Source: Paenibacillus sp. XY044 (GTDB taxonomy: Bacteria > Bacillota > Bacilli > Paenibacillales > Paenibacillaceae). From it: a stretch of DNA of 64,000 bases. A model generated the notes under the pieces. That model was not told the origin of the DNA and made no database searches. It saw only the letters and a list, made by a program, of their open reading frames with translations. Shown here one piece after another: positions 17,209-26,636 of this stretch (its first letter is position 1; each line of letters begins with the position of its first letter). The position numbers and the translations under genes are program-made. The DNA lies in NCBI RefSeq assembly GCF_002257645.1, contig NZ_NQMO01000002.1, forward strand, positions 558,001 through 622,000, in the 5' to 3' direction.

Positions 17209-18918
17209 ATGGGGGGAAGGTTTAAACCGCTGTTTCGACTCGGCATACTCATGGCGATGACGTTCAGCGTGATCCTGTCGGGATGCGGCGGAGGCAAAGA
17301 TAACAGTACGGACATCGCTGGCAGCGCAACCGGACAGACAGCGACCGATACCGGTAGCGGTAACAGCAGCGGCGACGGAAAAGTGGAGCCGTTTAACGTG
17401 AGCGTCTTCATCGGGGAAGCCGGACAGCAGCCCACTCCGGACAACAAGATTTACAAGAAAATCAAAGAAGAGACGGGAGCCACGTTTAATTTTGAATTTT
17501 TGGCAGGGGACATTAACCAGAAGCTGGGCGTAATGATCGCCGGCTCCGACTACCCGGATCTGATGACCGGGAACACAAAGCTGACAGCGGCAGGCGCTTA
17601 TATTCCGCTGGAGGATTTGATCGAGAAGTACGCGCCGAACCTGAAAAAGCATTATGAAGCCTACTGGAACATGATGAAGGACCCGAACGACGGGCACATT
17701 TATATTTTGCCGAACTACGGAGTTTTTAACGGCAAGTTGAACAGCACCTGGTACTCTGGTCCGGCGTTCTGGGTTCAGAAGGACGTGCTGGCTGAAGCCG
17801 GGTATCCGAAAGTGAAAACGTTGGACGAATACTTCGACCTGATCGCCAAGTACAAGGAGAAGCATCCGACCGTCGACGGCAGCCCGACGATCGGCTTTGA
17901 AATTTTGAACTACGACTGGAGAAACTGGGGACTCTTTAACGCGCCGCAGCATCTGATCGGTCATCCGAACGACGGCGGCGTGGTCGTGAACAACGGCGTA
18001 GCCGAAATTTTTGCAGATAAGGATTACGCCAAGCAGTATTACCAGAAGCTGAACCAAATGAACCAGACGGGACTGATCGATAAAGAGACGTTCGTACAGA
18101 ACTATGACCAGTACCTGGCGAAACTGTCCAGCGGCGCGGTGCTCGGCATGTTCGACCAGCACTGGAACTTCCAGAACGCCGAGAACTCCCTGATCACCCA
18201 GAAAAAGTTTAACCGGACATATGTGGGCCTTCCGCTCGTGTATGACGAGAGCACGAAGGATTACTACCGCGACCGCGCGCCGCTTAACCTGAACAACGGC
18301 TTCGGCATCAGCGTGAACGCTAAGGATCCGGTGAAGATCATTAAGCTGCTGGACACCCTGATCACAGAGGACTGGCAGAAAACATTCACTTGGGGCATCG
18401 AGGGCGAGGATTATATCGTCAATGAACAGGGCCGATTCATGAGAACGCAGGAACAGCGCGATAAGCAGTCGGATGGAACATGGAAACTGGCAAATAAGGC
18501 CGATTCCCTTTTCGGATTCCTACCGAAAATGGAAGGAAGCTTCAGCGACGGCAACTCCACCGACGCCGCTGCACAGCCGGAAGAATACAAAGCCGGACTG
18601 AACGAATACGACAAAAAATTCCTGGAATCCTACGGCTTTGACAGCTACGTCGATTTCTTCAGCGAGCCGCCGGAGAATCCGATCTATTACCCGGCTTGGT
18701 CGATCGATTTGGTCGAAGGATCGGAAGCCAAAGTAGCGAACACGAAGCTGAACGATCTGTCCACCAAGTATTTGCCGAAAGCGATTTTGGCGAACCCGTC
18801 CGATTTCGATTCGGTATGGAACGAGTATACTTCGCAGATTCACAAGGTTGATGTCAAGGCGTACGAAGGCAAGATCAACGAGCAAATCAAGTGGAGAATC
18901 GATAATTGGAGCAAATAA
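17209..18918 (+). CDS. LplA-like oligosaccharide-binding lipoprotein
   Basis: A 569-residue extracellular binding protein of a CUT1 importer, larger than the ~450-residue average and similar in size and style to LplA/YtcQ proteins. Lipoprotein signal: MGGRFKPLFRLGILMAMTFS then VILSGC-GGG. Internal family-like stretches include NIYKK-type N-terminal segments and NDGHIYILPNYG. I chose ATG 17209, which has CGGAGGTG 8 bases upstream; the frame can extend to a TTG at 17191 but without support. The two permease genes and a GH10 xylanase follow, so xylo-oligosaccharides or aldouronates are the expected ligand. The mRNA has a stem-loop directly after the stop. Confidence 0.92.
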   Translation: MGGRFKPLFRLGILMAMTFSVILSGCGGGKDNSTDIAGSATGQTATDTGSGNSSGDGKVEPFNVSVFIGEAGQQPTPDNKIYKKIKEETGATFNFEFLAGDINQKLGVMIAGSDYPDLMTGNTKLTAAGAYIPLEDLIEKYAPNLKKHYEAYWNMMKDPNDGHIYILPNYGVFNGKLNSTWYSGPAFWVQKDVLAEAGYPKVKTLDEYFDLIAKYKEKHPTVDGSPTIGFEILNYDWRNWGLFNAPQHLIGHPNDGGVVVNNGVAEIFADKDYAKQYYQKLNQMNQTGLIDKETFVQNYDQYLAKLSSGAVLGMFDQHWNFQNAENSLITQKKFNRTYVGLPLVYDESTKDYYRDRAPLNLNNGFGISVNAKDPVKIIKLLDTLITEDWQKTFTWGIEGEDYIVNEQGRFMRTQEQRDKQSDGTWKLANKADSLFGFLPKMEGSFSDGNSTDAAAQPEEYKAGLNEYDKKFLESYGFDSYVDFFSEPPENPIYYPAWSIDLVEGSEAKVANTKLNDLSTKYLPKAILANPSDFDSVWNEYTSQIHKVDVKAYEGKINEQIKWRIDNWSK

Positions 18919-18930
18919 GGGTTCACAGAA

Positions 18931-18960
18931 AGTGGGAGGCGCGAAAGAGCGCCTTCCGCT
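18931..18960 (+). terminator. Intercistronic stem-loop after the binding-protein gene
   Basis: AGTGGGAGGCGC (18931-18942) pairs with GCGCCTTCCGCT (18949-18960), 12 bp with two wobble pairs and a GAAAGA loop; only a weak TTTAT tail follows. It is probably an attenuator or RNA-stability element rather than a full stop, since the permease genes lie directly downstream. Confidence 0.6.
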
Positions 18961-19008
18961 TTATAGAAACCCGCTCCGGAAATTGAATATGGTGAGGAGA
19001 GCAAACGT

Positions 19009-19968
19009 ATGGCTGTGACTGTTACCAAAAAGAAAGCTGTCCGGAAACCAGAGAAGAAGCGGACGCTGACCTGGGCTGTGCTGAAGAGCCAGCAGCAGTT
19101 GATCTGGATGTCCGTGCCTTTGACGCTGTATATTATTCTGTTTGCCTACGTTCCGATCTGGGGCTGGACGATGGCGTTCCAGAACTACAAGCCGGCGCGT
19201 TCCTTCAGCCAGCAGGACTGGGTCGGGTTCAAGCAGTTTAAATTTTTGTTTACCGACGATGATTTCATGCGGGTACTGCGCAATACGATCGGCATGAGCT
19301 TTATTAATCTGGTGCTTGGCTTTGTGACGGCGATCGTGCTCGCATTGCTGCTGAATGAAATCCGCAAGGTCGTTTGGAAAAGGACCGTACAGACGATTTC
19401 CTATCTGCCGCACTTTTTGTCATGGGTCATCGTGACCGGGATTGTGGCTACCTCATTGGCTTTTGACGGCATTATCAACGATGTGCTGATGAAGCTGCAT
19501 CTGATCAAGGAACCGATTTTATGGCTTAGCGAAGGAAAGTATTTTTGGGGCATCGTTGGTGCCTCCCATGTGTGGAAAGAAGTCGGTTGGAATACGATCA
19601 TCTATCTGGCCGCCATGGCGTCGATCGATCCCGCGCTGTATGAAGCGGCGGAGATGGACGGAGCCAGCCGCTACCGCAAGATGTTTCATGTGACCCTGCC
19701 GGGGATCAAGTCCACGATTGTCATTTTGCTGATTATGTCCATCGGCCATATTTTGGACGCGGGCTTTGAGGTTCAGTACCTGCTCGGCAACGGGCTTGTC
19801 GTGGACTGGGCCGAAACGATCGATATTTTTGTCCTGAAATACGGGATCGCTCAAGGAAACTATTCGCTTGCCACCGCCGGCGGGATCTTTAAAACGGTCG
19901 TGAGCGTCGCACTGCTTCTGGTGGCGAACTGGACCGCGAAGCGGCTTGGGGAAGAGAGGCTGTTATGA
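19009..19968 (+). CDS. lplB: ABC transporter permease, LplB-like
   Basis: A 319-residue inner-membrane subunit. Typical LplB features: N-terminal positively charged segment, first span MSVPLTLYIILFAYVPIWGW, then MAFQNYKPAR, the motif TVQTISYLPHFLSWVIVTGI, and EAA loop ALYEAAEMDGASRYRKMFHV. Ribosome site GGTGAGGAGAG lies upstream of the ATG. It overlaps the next permease by four bases. Together with the LplA-like lipoprotein it forms an importer for plant-derived oligosaccharides; no ATPase gene is linked. Confidence 0.95.
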   Translation: MAVTVTKKKAVRKPEKKRTLTWAVLKSQQQLIWMSVPLTLYIILFAYVPIWGWTMAFQNYKPARSFSQQDWVGFKQFKFLFTDDDFMRVLRNTIGMSFINLVLGFVTAIVLALLLNEIRKVVWKRTVQTISYLPHFLSWVIVTGIVATSLAFDGIINDVLMKLHLIKEPILWLSEGKYFWGIVGASHVWKEVGWNTIIYLAAMASIDPALYEAAEMDGASRYRKMFHVTLPGIKSTIVILLIMSIGHILDAGFEVQYLLGNGLVVDWAETIDIFVLKYGIAQGNYSLATAGGIFKTVVSVALLLVANWTAKRLGEERLL

Positions 19969-20930
19969 GTATGGAAAATCATCAACTCAGCCCGCGGCAA
20001 GCGGCTGGTGTTACGATAAGCAAAGGCATGCGCTCGAGCCGGATCGAACCGGTGTTGTTCAATACGTTTAATGCCATATTTATGATTATTCTTGTCATTG
20101 TTACGATGTATCCGTTTTTGAACACGATCGTGGTTTCGTTTAATGCGGGCAACGATACGATCCGCGGCGGCATTTATTTATGGCCGAGACAGTGGACGCT
20201 GCAAAACTATAAGGCGGTATTTGCGTCGGGTACGATTTATGACGCGTTTTGGATCTCCGTGGCACGGACCGTGCTGTCCACGGTGCTGAACATCTTTCTG
20301 ACGACGATGCTGTCGTATACGCTGAGCCGGAAGGAGTACGTATTCCGCAAGCCGATCACCGTCATTTTCGTACTGACGATGTACTTCAGCGCCGGTCTGA
20401 TCCCCGGGTACTTCCTGATCAAGGACCTGCACCTGCTGAACAGCTTCTGGGTGTACATTTTCCCGTCCATGATCAGCGCGTTCAACATGATCGTCATCCG
20501 TACCTATATCGGAACGATTCCGGACAGCCTGGTCGAATCGGCCAAAATCGACGGCGCCGGGGATTTCAAAATCTTCATGCGCATCATTTTTCCGCTGTGT
20601 ACGCCAGTGCTCGCCACCATCGCGCTGTTCGTGGCCGTCGGCGCGTGGAACTCCTGGTTTGACGCATTTCTCTACACGTCCTCGAAGCAGGAACTTAGTA
20701 CGCTGCAGTATGAGCTGATGAAGCTGCTGTCGTCGAGTATGAACTCCAACAACAATCCGAACGTGGCGGCCGGTGTCGGCATGACGCAGGAATCGGCGGT
20801 ATCGATGGTGACGCCGCTCTCGATCCGGGCCGCGGTAACGATTGTGGCTTCGGTCCCGATTCTGGTGGTTTATCCGTTCCTGCAAAAGTATTTTGTGGTC
20901 GGGCTGAACGTCGGAAGCGTGAAAGAGTAA
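19965..20930 (+). CDS. ABC transporter permease, LplC/YtcP-like
   Basis: Second permease, 321 residues, whose ATG overlaps the previous stop by four bases. Recognisable family segments are FMIILVIVTMYPFLNTIVVS at the first span, LSRKEYVFRKPITVIFVLTM, YFSAGLIPGYFLIKDL and the EAA loop SLVESAKIDGAGDFKIFMRI. The C terminus LQKYFVVGLNVGSVKE is characteristic of LplC/YtcP proteins. A GH10 xylanase gene follows after 149 bases on the same strand. Confidence 0.95.
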   Translation: MSMENHQLSPRQAAGVTISKGMRSSRIEPVLFNTFNAIFMIILVIVTMYPFLNTIVVSFNAGNDTIRGGIYLWPRQWTLQNYKAVFASGTIYDAFWISVARTVLSTVLNIFLTTMLSYTLSRKEYVFRKPITVIFVLTMYFSAGLIPGYFLIKDLHLLNSFWVYIFPSMISAFNMIVIRTYIGTIPDSLVESAKIDGAGDFKIFMRIIFPLCTPVLATIALFVAVGAWNSWFDAFLYTSSKQELSTLQYELMKLLSSSMNSNNNPNVAAGVGMTQESAVSMVTPLSIRAAVTIVASVPILVVYPFLQKYFVVGLNVGSVKE

Positions 20931-21079
20931 GAGATTTGAAATGGGGAGCGGACGTTGGTTGCCCGAAACCCAAGAGAACCCCATAGCGGTCCTTTGATGG
21001 CCTTCGAAGCGGTCTTCGCGATGGTCACTGAACTTCACCAAAGTCAAAGTTAACGCCCATATGCAGGAGGGAGTCTGTC

Positions 21080-22096
21080 ATGAATTCAACGGGAACGCGT
21101 ACGGAGCAGGCGCTGAAGGATCTCCTCGCGCAGCATTTCCGGATCGGGGCGGCGGTCAATCCCCGGACGATCCGGTCCCAGGAGCAGCTGCTGGCACACC
21201 ATTTTAACAGCATTACTGCGGAAAACGAAATGAAGTTTGTCAGCGTGCACCCGGAGGAAGGCGTGTATACGTTTGAGAACGCCGATCTGCTGGCTGATTT
21301 CGCCGGAAAGCACCAGATGGCTATGCGCGGGCATACGCTCGTCTGGCACAATCAGACCCCGGACTGGCTGTTCGAGGACAGTCAGGGACAGCCGGCAAGC
21401 AAGGCCTTATTGCTTGGGCGGCTTCGCTCGCATATCGATTCGGTAGTGGGGCGGTACAAGGGCCGCCTCTATGCCTGGGACGTGGTCAACGAGGTCATTG
21501 CCGACGAAGGGGAGGCGCTGCTGCGCCCGTCGAAGTGGCTGGACATCGCCGGGCCGGAGTTTATCGCCAGGGCGTTCGAATACGCCCATGATGCCGATCC
21601 GGACGCCCTGCTCTTTTACAATGACTACAACGAGTCACATCCTGCCAAGCGGGATAAAATTTACACGCTGGTGAAGTCCTTGCTGGAGCAAGGCGTGCCG
21701 ATCCACGGCATCGGCCTGCAGGCGCATTGGAACCTCTTCGATCCGTCCCTGGATGATATCCGCACCGCGATCGAGAAGTATGCTTCGCTCGGCCTGCAGT
21801 TGCAGCTCACCGAGCTGGACGTGTCGGTTTTCCGCTTCGACGACAGGCGAACCGATCTGGCTTCACCGGAGCCGGGCATGCTCGAGCGTCAGGCGGAGCT
21901 GTACGAAGCGGTGTTCCGCCTGCTGAAGGAGTACCGCGACGTCATCAGCGGGGTGACGTTCTGGGGTGCGGCCGACGACTACACGTGGCTGGACGATTTT
22001 CCGGTGCGCGGCCGCAAAAACTGGCCGATGCTGTTCGACGCGCAGCACCAGCCGAAGCCGGCGTACGACCGGATCGCCGGGCTGTTTGCGGAATAG
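21080..22096 (+). CDS. Intracellular GH10 endo-1,4-beta-xylanase
   Basis: A 338-residue glycoside hydrolase family 10 enzyme that cleaves beta-1,4-xylosyl links with retention. Acid/base E138 is in WDVVNE and nucleophile E245 in LQLTELDVSV; substrate-binding motifs MRGHTLVWHNQTP and GVTFWGAADDYTWLDD are present. There is no signal peptide and no binding module, so the enzyme acts in the cytoplasm on imported oligosaccharides, like XynA2 of Paenibacillus sp. JDR-2. AGGAGGGAG precedes the ATG. It ends the transport operon, and a bidirectional terminator lies at 22379-22420. No GH67 alpha-glucuronidase or GH43 xylosidase gene is adjacent. Confidence 0.95.
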   Translation: MNSTGTRTEQALKDLLAQHFRIGAAVNPRTIRSQEQLLAHHFNSITAENEMKFVSVHPEEGVYTFENADLLADFAGKHQMAMRGHTLVWHNQTPDWLFEDSQGQPASKALLLGRLRSHIDSVVGRYKGRLYAWDVVNEVIADEGEALLRPSKWLDIAGPEFIARAFEYAHDADPDALLFYNDYNESHPAKRDKIYTLVKSLLEQGVPIHGIGLQAHWNLFDPSLDDIRTAIEKYASLGLQLQLTELDVSVFRFDDRRTDLASPEPGMLERQAELYEAVFRLLKEYRDVISGVTFWGAADDYTWLDDFPVRGRKNWPMLFDAQHQPKPAYDRIAGLFAE

Positions 22097-22378
22097 CTGG
22101 ATCGCAGAACGAGTGAAGTAAGTTACCTTACTTTGAAGGGATAAAAGCTCGCAATTTCTTGCAGTCATCAGTTGATACTAATTACAGCAACGTCGTAACT
22201 GTTGCCACCATTCTTCACTAATAATTCTGCCTTTTCCGCACTACATATTGCTAGCATTAACACAGCTACCTCGATTAATAAGGCAGTTGGAGTAAAATTC
22301 CGCCACACGACATGCTGTACCGTCATATAACTCTACTGCCGTTATGTAGCTGTTACCAAGTAACTGCTGCATCAAAGC

Positions 22379-22420
22379 AAAAGAGCATCTTCCTATCCAA
22401 GGAAGGTGCTCTTTCGCTTT
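22379..22420. terminator. Bidirectional terminator between xylanase and MFS genes
   Basis: AAAGAGCATCTTCC (22380-22393) pairs with GGAAGGTGCTCTTT (22401-22414): 14 bp with one wobble and a 7-base loop, T-rich on both strands. The rest of 22097-22459 holds no gene that I can support. Confidence 0.8.
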
Positions 22421-22459
22421 ATCATGGAGCATCTACAAGCTCTAGGTCAAAACCAAATC

Positions 22460-23695
22460 TTACTTACTAACCGTTCCCGCCACCGACACCGTCTGCCGTC
22501 TGCGCTCCTGCATATAGACGGCCAGCACGATCAGGAAGGCGAGCCCGACAAGCAGGGCGCCGATCCAAGGCAAGGAGGTGAGGCCCATCTCGTCGATGAC
22601 CCATCCGCCGAAGAAGGCGCCGAACGCGTTGCCGAGGTTGCCGGCCGAGTGGTTGGAGGTTGAGGCAAGCGCGGGCGCTTCCTGCGCCAGGTTCATGATT
22701 TTTACCTGAATGCCCGGCATGACCGCAAACGAAGCAGCCCCCCACAGGAAAATGGTGACGACTGCTCCAACAGGGCTTTTGACGGTAAAGGTGAAAATCG
22801 TCAGCAGCACGCAGATGGAGAGGAAGATGCCCAGGAGCGCCGGCATCAGCTTCCAATCGGCGAGCTTGCCGCCCACCATGTTGCCGACCGTGACCCCGAT
22901 GCCGAACAGGACGAGAATCCAGGTGACGCTGCTTTCATGGAATCCGGTCACCTGCTCGAGCAAAGGCGCGATGTAGGTGAAGACGGCGAACAAGCTGGAG
23001 TTGCCGACGGCGCAGGCCAAGAGGATGATCAGCAGCTTGGGCTGGGCTACCGCCCTGAACTGCTTGCCCAGGCTGGCCGACTCATCGCGGCGGATCCGCG
23101 GAATGAACAGGACGATGCCGATCAGGGCCACGATCCCCATTATCATGATGGCGCCGAAGGAGGCGCGCCAGCCCAGGTGCTGGCCGACAAAGGTGCCCAC
23201 CGGTACGCCGATAATGTTGGCGATCGTCAGGCCCGCCATCATGATGGACACGGCACCAGCCCGCTTATGCGGCTTGACGAGGCCTGAAGCGATGACGGCG
23301 CCCACGCCAAAGAAGGTACCGTGGCACAGCGCCGTAATCAGGCGGGCCGCCATCAGCACCGTATAGTTCGGTGCAATGACGGCAATGCCGTTGCCGAGAA
23401 TGAACAGCGCCATCAGCAGGCAGAGCAGCAGCTTCTGCGGAAGCCGGTGGGTCAGAATGGTCAGGATCGGGGCGCCGACCGCCACACCCAGCGCGTAGCT
23501 GGTGATCAGCTGCCCGGCTGTGGAAATGCTGACGTTCAGATCCTCGGCTACGTTTGGCAGAATGCCCATGATCACGAATTCGGTCATGCCGATCGCAAAG
23601 GCGCCCACCGTCAGCGACAGAAGGGAGACAGGGAAGGGTTCCTTGCCCATTGCCGATGTGCTCGGATGCAAATCTGGTGTAGTAGAAGAATTCAT
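22460..23695 (-). CDS. MFS drug/sugar-efflux transporter (DHA1, AraJ/YdhP-like)
   Basis: A 411-residue protein with about twelve hydrophobic spans. The N-terminal LLSLTVGAFAIGMTEFVIMG with ILPNVAEDLNVSISTAGQLI is the signature of the AraJ/YdhP branch of the DHA1 family; later segments include ITALCHGTFFGVGAVIASGL and GVPVGTFVGQHLGWRASFGA (motif C-like). These carriers export small molecules by proton exchange. It is a single-gene unit convergent with the xylanase and is divergent from a ROK regulator gene across a 484-base AT-rich gap. The substrate is unknown. Confidence 0.9.
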   Translation of the reverse strand: MNSSTTPDLHPSTSAMGKEPFPVSLLSLTVGAFAIGMTEFVIMGILPNVAEDLNVSISTAGQLITSYALGVAVGAPILTILTHRLPQKLLLCLLMALFILGNGIAVIAPNYTVLMAARLITALCHGTFFGVGAVIASGLVKPHKRAGAVSIMMAGLTIANIIGVPVGTFVGQHLGWRASFGAIMIMGIVALIGIVLFIPRIRRDESASLGKQFRAVAQPKLLIILLACAVGNSSLFAVFTYIAPLLEQVTGFHESSVTWILVLFGIGVTVGNMVGGKLADWKLMPALLGIFLSICVLLTIFTFTVKSPVGAVVTIFLWGAASFAVMPGIQVKIMNLAQEAPALASTSNHSAGNLGNAFGAFFGGWVIDEMGLTSLPWIGALLVGLAFLIVLAVYMQERRRQTVSVAGTVSK

Positions 23696-23874
23696 GCTGC
23701 AGCTTCAACCTTTCTGGAACCAGACGGTCTCCGTCCGGGTGATATTCTTCCTCCATAGTAACAGGAAAACAAGAAACTTTCAGAAAAAATTTCACGAATG
23801 CGGGTCTAATAGGAGGCTGAGATAGGGCAGTAACGGCCGAATCTTTGAAAATAAAATATGACAACAAGTGTTAT

Positions 23875-23888
23875 GGTAAGCGGTTTAA
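23875..23888 (+). promoter_or_regulatory. Weak cre-like site
   Basis: GGTAAGCGGTTTAA matches the cre consensus at 12 of 14 positions. It lies in the AT-rich gap between the MFS gene and the ROK regulator. Low confidence. Confidence 0.25.
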
Positions 23889-23995
23889 TTGGTATTTTTA
23901 TTGAAAACGGAGTTCTGAAAATTTGCATTTCATTCAACTGAACTTCCTCAAAAACGGAAATTCAGACGAATTTCGACAAAAACATGACATATATA

Positions 23996-24024
23996 TTGAC
24001 ACGAAATCTCAATTCTATTAAAGT
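23996..24024 (+). promoter_or_regulatory. Candidate sigma-A promoter of the ROK-asparaginase unit
   Basis: TTGACA at 23996-24001, 17-base spacer, TAAAGT at 24019-24024. It gives a ~150-base leader before the ROK gene. The surrounding 23696-24179 is AT-rich and otherwise holds nothing that I recognise. Confidence 0.5.
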
Positions 24025-24179
24025 TCAATTAATAACATCACTGGAGAAATTATAAGACCAAAGTCGGACACCGATTCGGGTGATTATCCCTAAATGCCGA
24101 GTTTGAATCCACTATATTCCACTTTTCTACCAAGATTTTCTCCATAGGTGAAATTAATTAAAATGGAGGACCGTCTCCG

Positions 24180-25364
24180 ATGCAGAAGCACGATCAGGAT
24201 TATATCCGGAGGAAAAACAGAAGTACGGTGTTTGAGCTGATCCGCAAGCGCTCGCCACTGTCCCGTGCCGAAATCGCCAGACTGACAGGAATGAGTCCCA
24301 CGACAGTCAGCCGGATCGTTTCTGAGCTGTATCAGCAGGATTTTATGCATGAAATCGAGCAGACGACGACAGGCGTCGGGCGGAAAGCCGTGATGCTGCA
24401 TGTGAATCCTGGCTCGGTGCTCTCCGTCGGTGTTGAAATCGACCGCAACGGCATCCGGATCGGCATTGTGGATCTGGATGGCAAGGTGGTCCACAACACG
24501 CAGGTGATGCGTGATTCCCGTGAAACGCCGGAGGCAACGCTGCAGCGTATCGCCTTGGCCATGGAGGAGCTGATCGAGACGGAGGACATCGACCGCCGCA
24601 AGGTCGTCGGTATCGGCGTGGGAATGCCGGGCATCGTCGATTATGCCGGGGGCAGCGTAGTGCTGTCCGCGCAGCTCGGCTGGAAGCAGATCGACATCGC
24701 CGCGGAGCTCCGGCGGCTGACCGGATTTGAAGTGGCCGTGGATAACGAGCTGAAGGTCAGAGCCCTGGCTGAGCACCAATATGGCTCGGCGAGAGGATCG
24801 AGCCGCTCGGTGCTGATCGGCTTCGGCAGCGGGGTCGGCTCCTCCTTGATCATCGATGGGGAAATCTATCGAGGGGAGACGAACAGTGCCGGGGAAATCG
24901 GGCATACGGTGGTAGACCCGGGAGGTCTTCTATGCGAGTGCGGCAAGGTCGGCTGCCTGCAGACCTATATCGCCGAAGCGTCGCTTGTCGAGCAGGCCAA
25001 CAAAATCAAACCGATCGGCTCGCTGGAGGAATTGTTCCAGGCGAAGAAGGACGGGGAGTTTTGGGCGGCGAGCATTTTGGACCGGGCCATGACATTCGTA
25101 GCGGTCACGGTCAGCAACATCGCCTGCGTATACAATCCGGATACAGTGATTCTGACCGGCAAGCTGGTGGAAAGCTTCCCTGAAGTCAGAAACTTCATTT
25201 CGGATAAATGCATGGATCAATTCGTGTGGGAGCCGCTGCGCGGAACCTTCCAGATCGTCTACTCAGCGCTGGAGAGCGACGGCGTAGTGATCGGATCGGG
25301 CATTCTGGCCCAAAACCTGTTCCTGGACATCGACAGACAGATGGAGCAGGCAGAACAAATTTAA
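24180..25364 (+). CDS. ROK-family transcriptional regulator (NagC/XylR type)
   Basis: A 394-residue regulator. The N-terminal winged HTH spans ~10-70 (LSRAEIARLTGMSPTTVSRI is the recognition region). The ROK fold follows, with the sugar-binding GxGxGxG-type segment IGFGSGVGSSLIIDGEIYRG and the zinc-binding signature GHTVVDPGGLLCECGKVGCL. Such proteins sense sugars or sugar phosphates and repress catabolic operons. It is 18 bases from an asparaginase gene and upstream of a long peptide-uptake operon, which it may control. A glucokinase-type ROK enzyme without the HTH lies at 35978-36934. Confidence 0.93.
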   Translation: MQKHDQDYIRRKNRSTVFELIRKRSPLSRAEIARLTGMSPTTVSRIVSELYQQDFMHEIEQTTTGVGRKAVMLHVNPGSVLSVGVEIDRNGIRIGIVDLDGKVVHNTQVMRDSRETPEATLQRIALAMEELIETEDIDRRKVVGIGVGMPGIVDYAGGSVVLSAQLGWKQIDIAAELRRLTGFEVAVDNELKVRALAEHQYGSARGSSRSVLIGFGSGVGSSLIIDGEIYRGETNSAGEIGHTVVDPGGLLCECGKVGCLQTYIAEASLVEQANKIKPIGSLEELFQAKKDGEFWAASILDRAMTFVAVTVSNIACVYNPDTVILTGKLVESFPEVRNFISDKCMDQFVWEPLRGTFQIVYSALESDGVVIGSGILAQNLFLDIDRQMEQAEQI

Positions 25365-25382
25365 CGAAGCGGGTGTTGACGT

Positions 25383-26390
25383 ATGAAATTGGAACCGTTG
25401 GTGGAGGAATACCGCGGCGGCGTGCTGGAGAACGTGCATCTCGGCGTGCTGTGCGGCGTATCGGATCAAGGAAAAGTCATCTATGAGGTGGGCGATGCGG
25501 AGCATATGACCTTCCTGCGTTCGGCGGCCAAGCCGTTCCAGGCGATTCCGGTCATGAAGCAGAACATCGCGGAAAAATACGGGCTGACGGATGCGGAAGC
25601 CGCCATGTTCGCCGCCTCTCACCGGGGCGAAACGTATCATATCGAAGCATTGGAATCCATTATGGCAAAAACCGGTCTCCAAGAAGAGCAGCTGCTGTGC
25701 TGCCCGACCTATCCGCTGAACGACGAGCCGAAGTTCGCCCTTATGCGGGAAGGCAAGCCGCCGCGCAAGCTGTATCATAACTGCTCCGGCAAGCACCTCG
25801 GCATTCTGGCCGCGGCGAGGGAGATGGGCTTGCCGACCGAGACATACTGGCAGTCGTCGCATCCGCTGCAGCAGGACATTCTCCACACTTTGGCGGACAT
25901 GGCCGAATATCCGGTCGATCAGATCAAGGTGGGCGTTGATGGCTGCGGATTTCCGATCTTTGCGCTGCCGCTGAAATCGATCGCCACGGCATACCTGAAG
26001 CTGGCCTGCCCTGAGCTGATCCGAGATGCCGAGACGCGGGAAGCTGTGCAGCGCATGGTCCACTATATGCACGCGGCGCCGGACAGCATCGCGAGCCATC
26101 AATTCATCTGCTCGGAGCTGCTGCGGGACGACAACATCGTCGCCAAGGGAGGAGCCAAAGGCGTTTACTGTTTCTCTTTAATTCGGGAACGCGTCGCTTT
26201 TGCGTTGAAAGTAATCGACGGCTCGGAGACGCCATGGCCGATCGCCGTCGCTTCAATACTGGAGCAGATCGGCTACAGCAACAAGGCCACGATTGACCGT
26301 CTGTATACGGTGGTCCCGAAGGAAATCAAGAACGACAACCACCTTGTAGTCGGCGAGCGCAGAGCCGCATTTAGCCTGGCAGGTAAGTGA
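25383..26390 (+). CDS. Asparaginase of the AnsA / rhizobial type
   Basis: A 335-residue enzyme of the COG4448 asparaginase family, unrelated to the E. coli AnsA/AnsB fold; it hydrolyses L-asparagine to aspartate and ammonia in the cytoplasm. Conserved stretches are FLRSAAKPFQAIP, LYHNCSGKHLGIL and GVDGCGFPIFALPL; the Ser-Lys pairs and Cys residues in these segments are the known active-site and metal-site elements of the family. There is no signal peptide. It lies 18 bases after the ROK regulator and is probably co-transcribed with it. No clear terminator follows; 246 bases separate it from the peptide-binding protein gene. Confidence 0.88.
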   Translation: MKLEPLVEEYRGGVLENVHLGVLCGVSDQGKVIYEVGDAEHMTFLRSAAKPFQAIPVMKQNIAEKYGLTDAEAAMFAASHRGETYHIEALESIMAKTGLQEEQLLCCPTYPLNDEPKFALMREGKPPRKLYHNCSGKHLGILAAAREMGLPTETYWQSSHPLQQDILHTLADMAEYPVDQIKVGVDGCGFPIFALPLKSIATAYLKLACPELIRDAETREAVQRMVHYMHAAPDSIASHQFICSELLRDDNIVAKGGAKGVYCFSLIRERVAFALKVIDGSETPWPIAVASILEQIGYSNKATIDRLYTVVPKEIKNDNHLVVGERRAAFSLAGK

Positions 26391-26636
26391 ACGCAAGCTT
26401 CAATAAGTAATGCTCTCTTTTTTAAAAAACTTCTTCATAACTACGAACCGAGTACTTCGACAGTAACGAAAAGAGGAAGCAGGAGAGACCAAGCACCTGA
26501 TTGCAATTGACACGCAGTACCGGAAGTTCTTCGAGCATGAATGAGCACAAGAGATTCGGATTCACCCGCGGCTTTCTTCGGAAACGGCGGTGCAATCATA
26601 CATTCACAAAGGGGACATAAAGGAGTGGGACATGCA

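Noticed and set aside
22241..22432. A 63-codon minus-strand gene in the gap after the xylanase
   Set aside because: It starts inside the bidirectional terminator, has no ribosome site and matches nothing that I know. The repeated GNSY-coding segments at 22352 and 22201 are in different frames.
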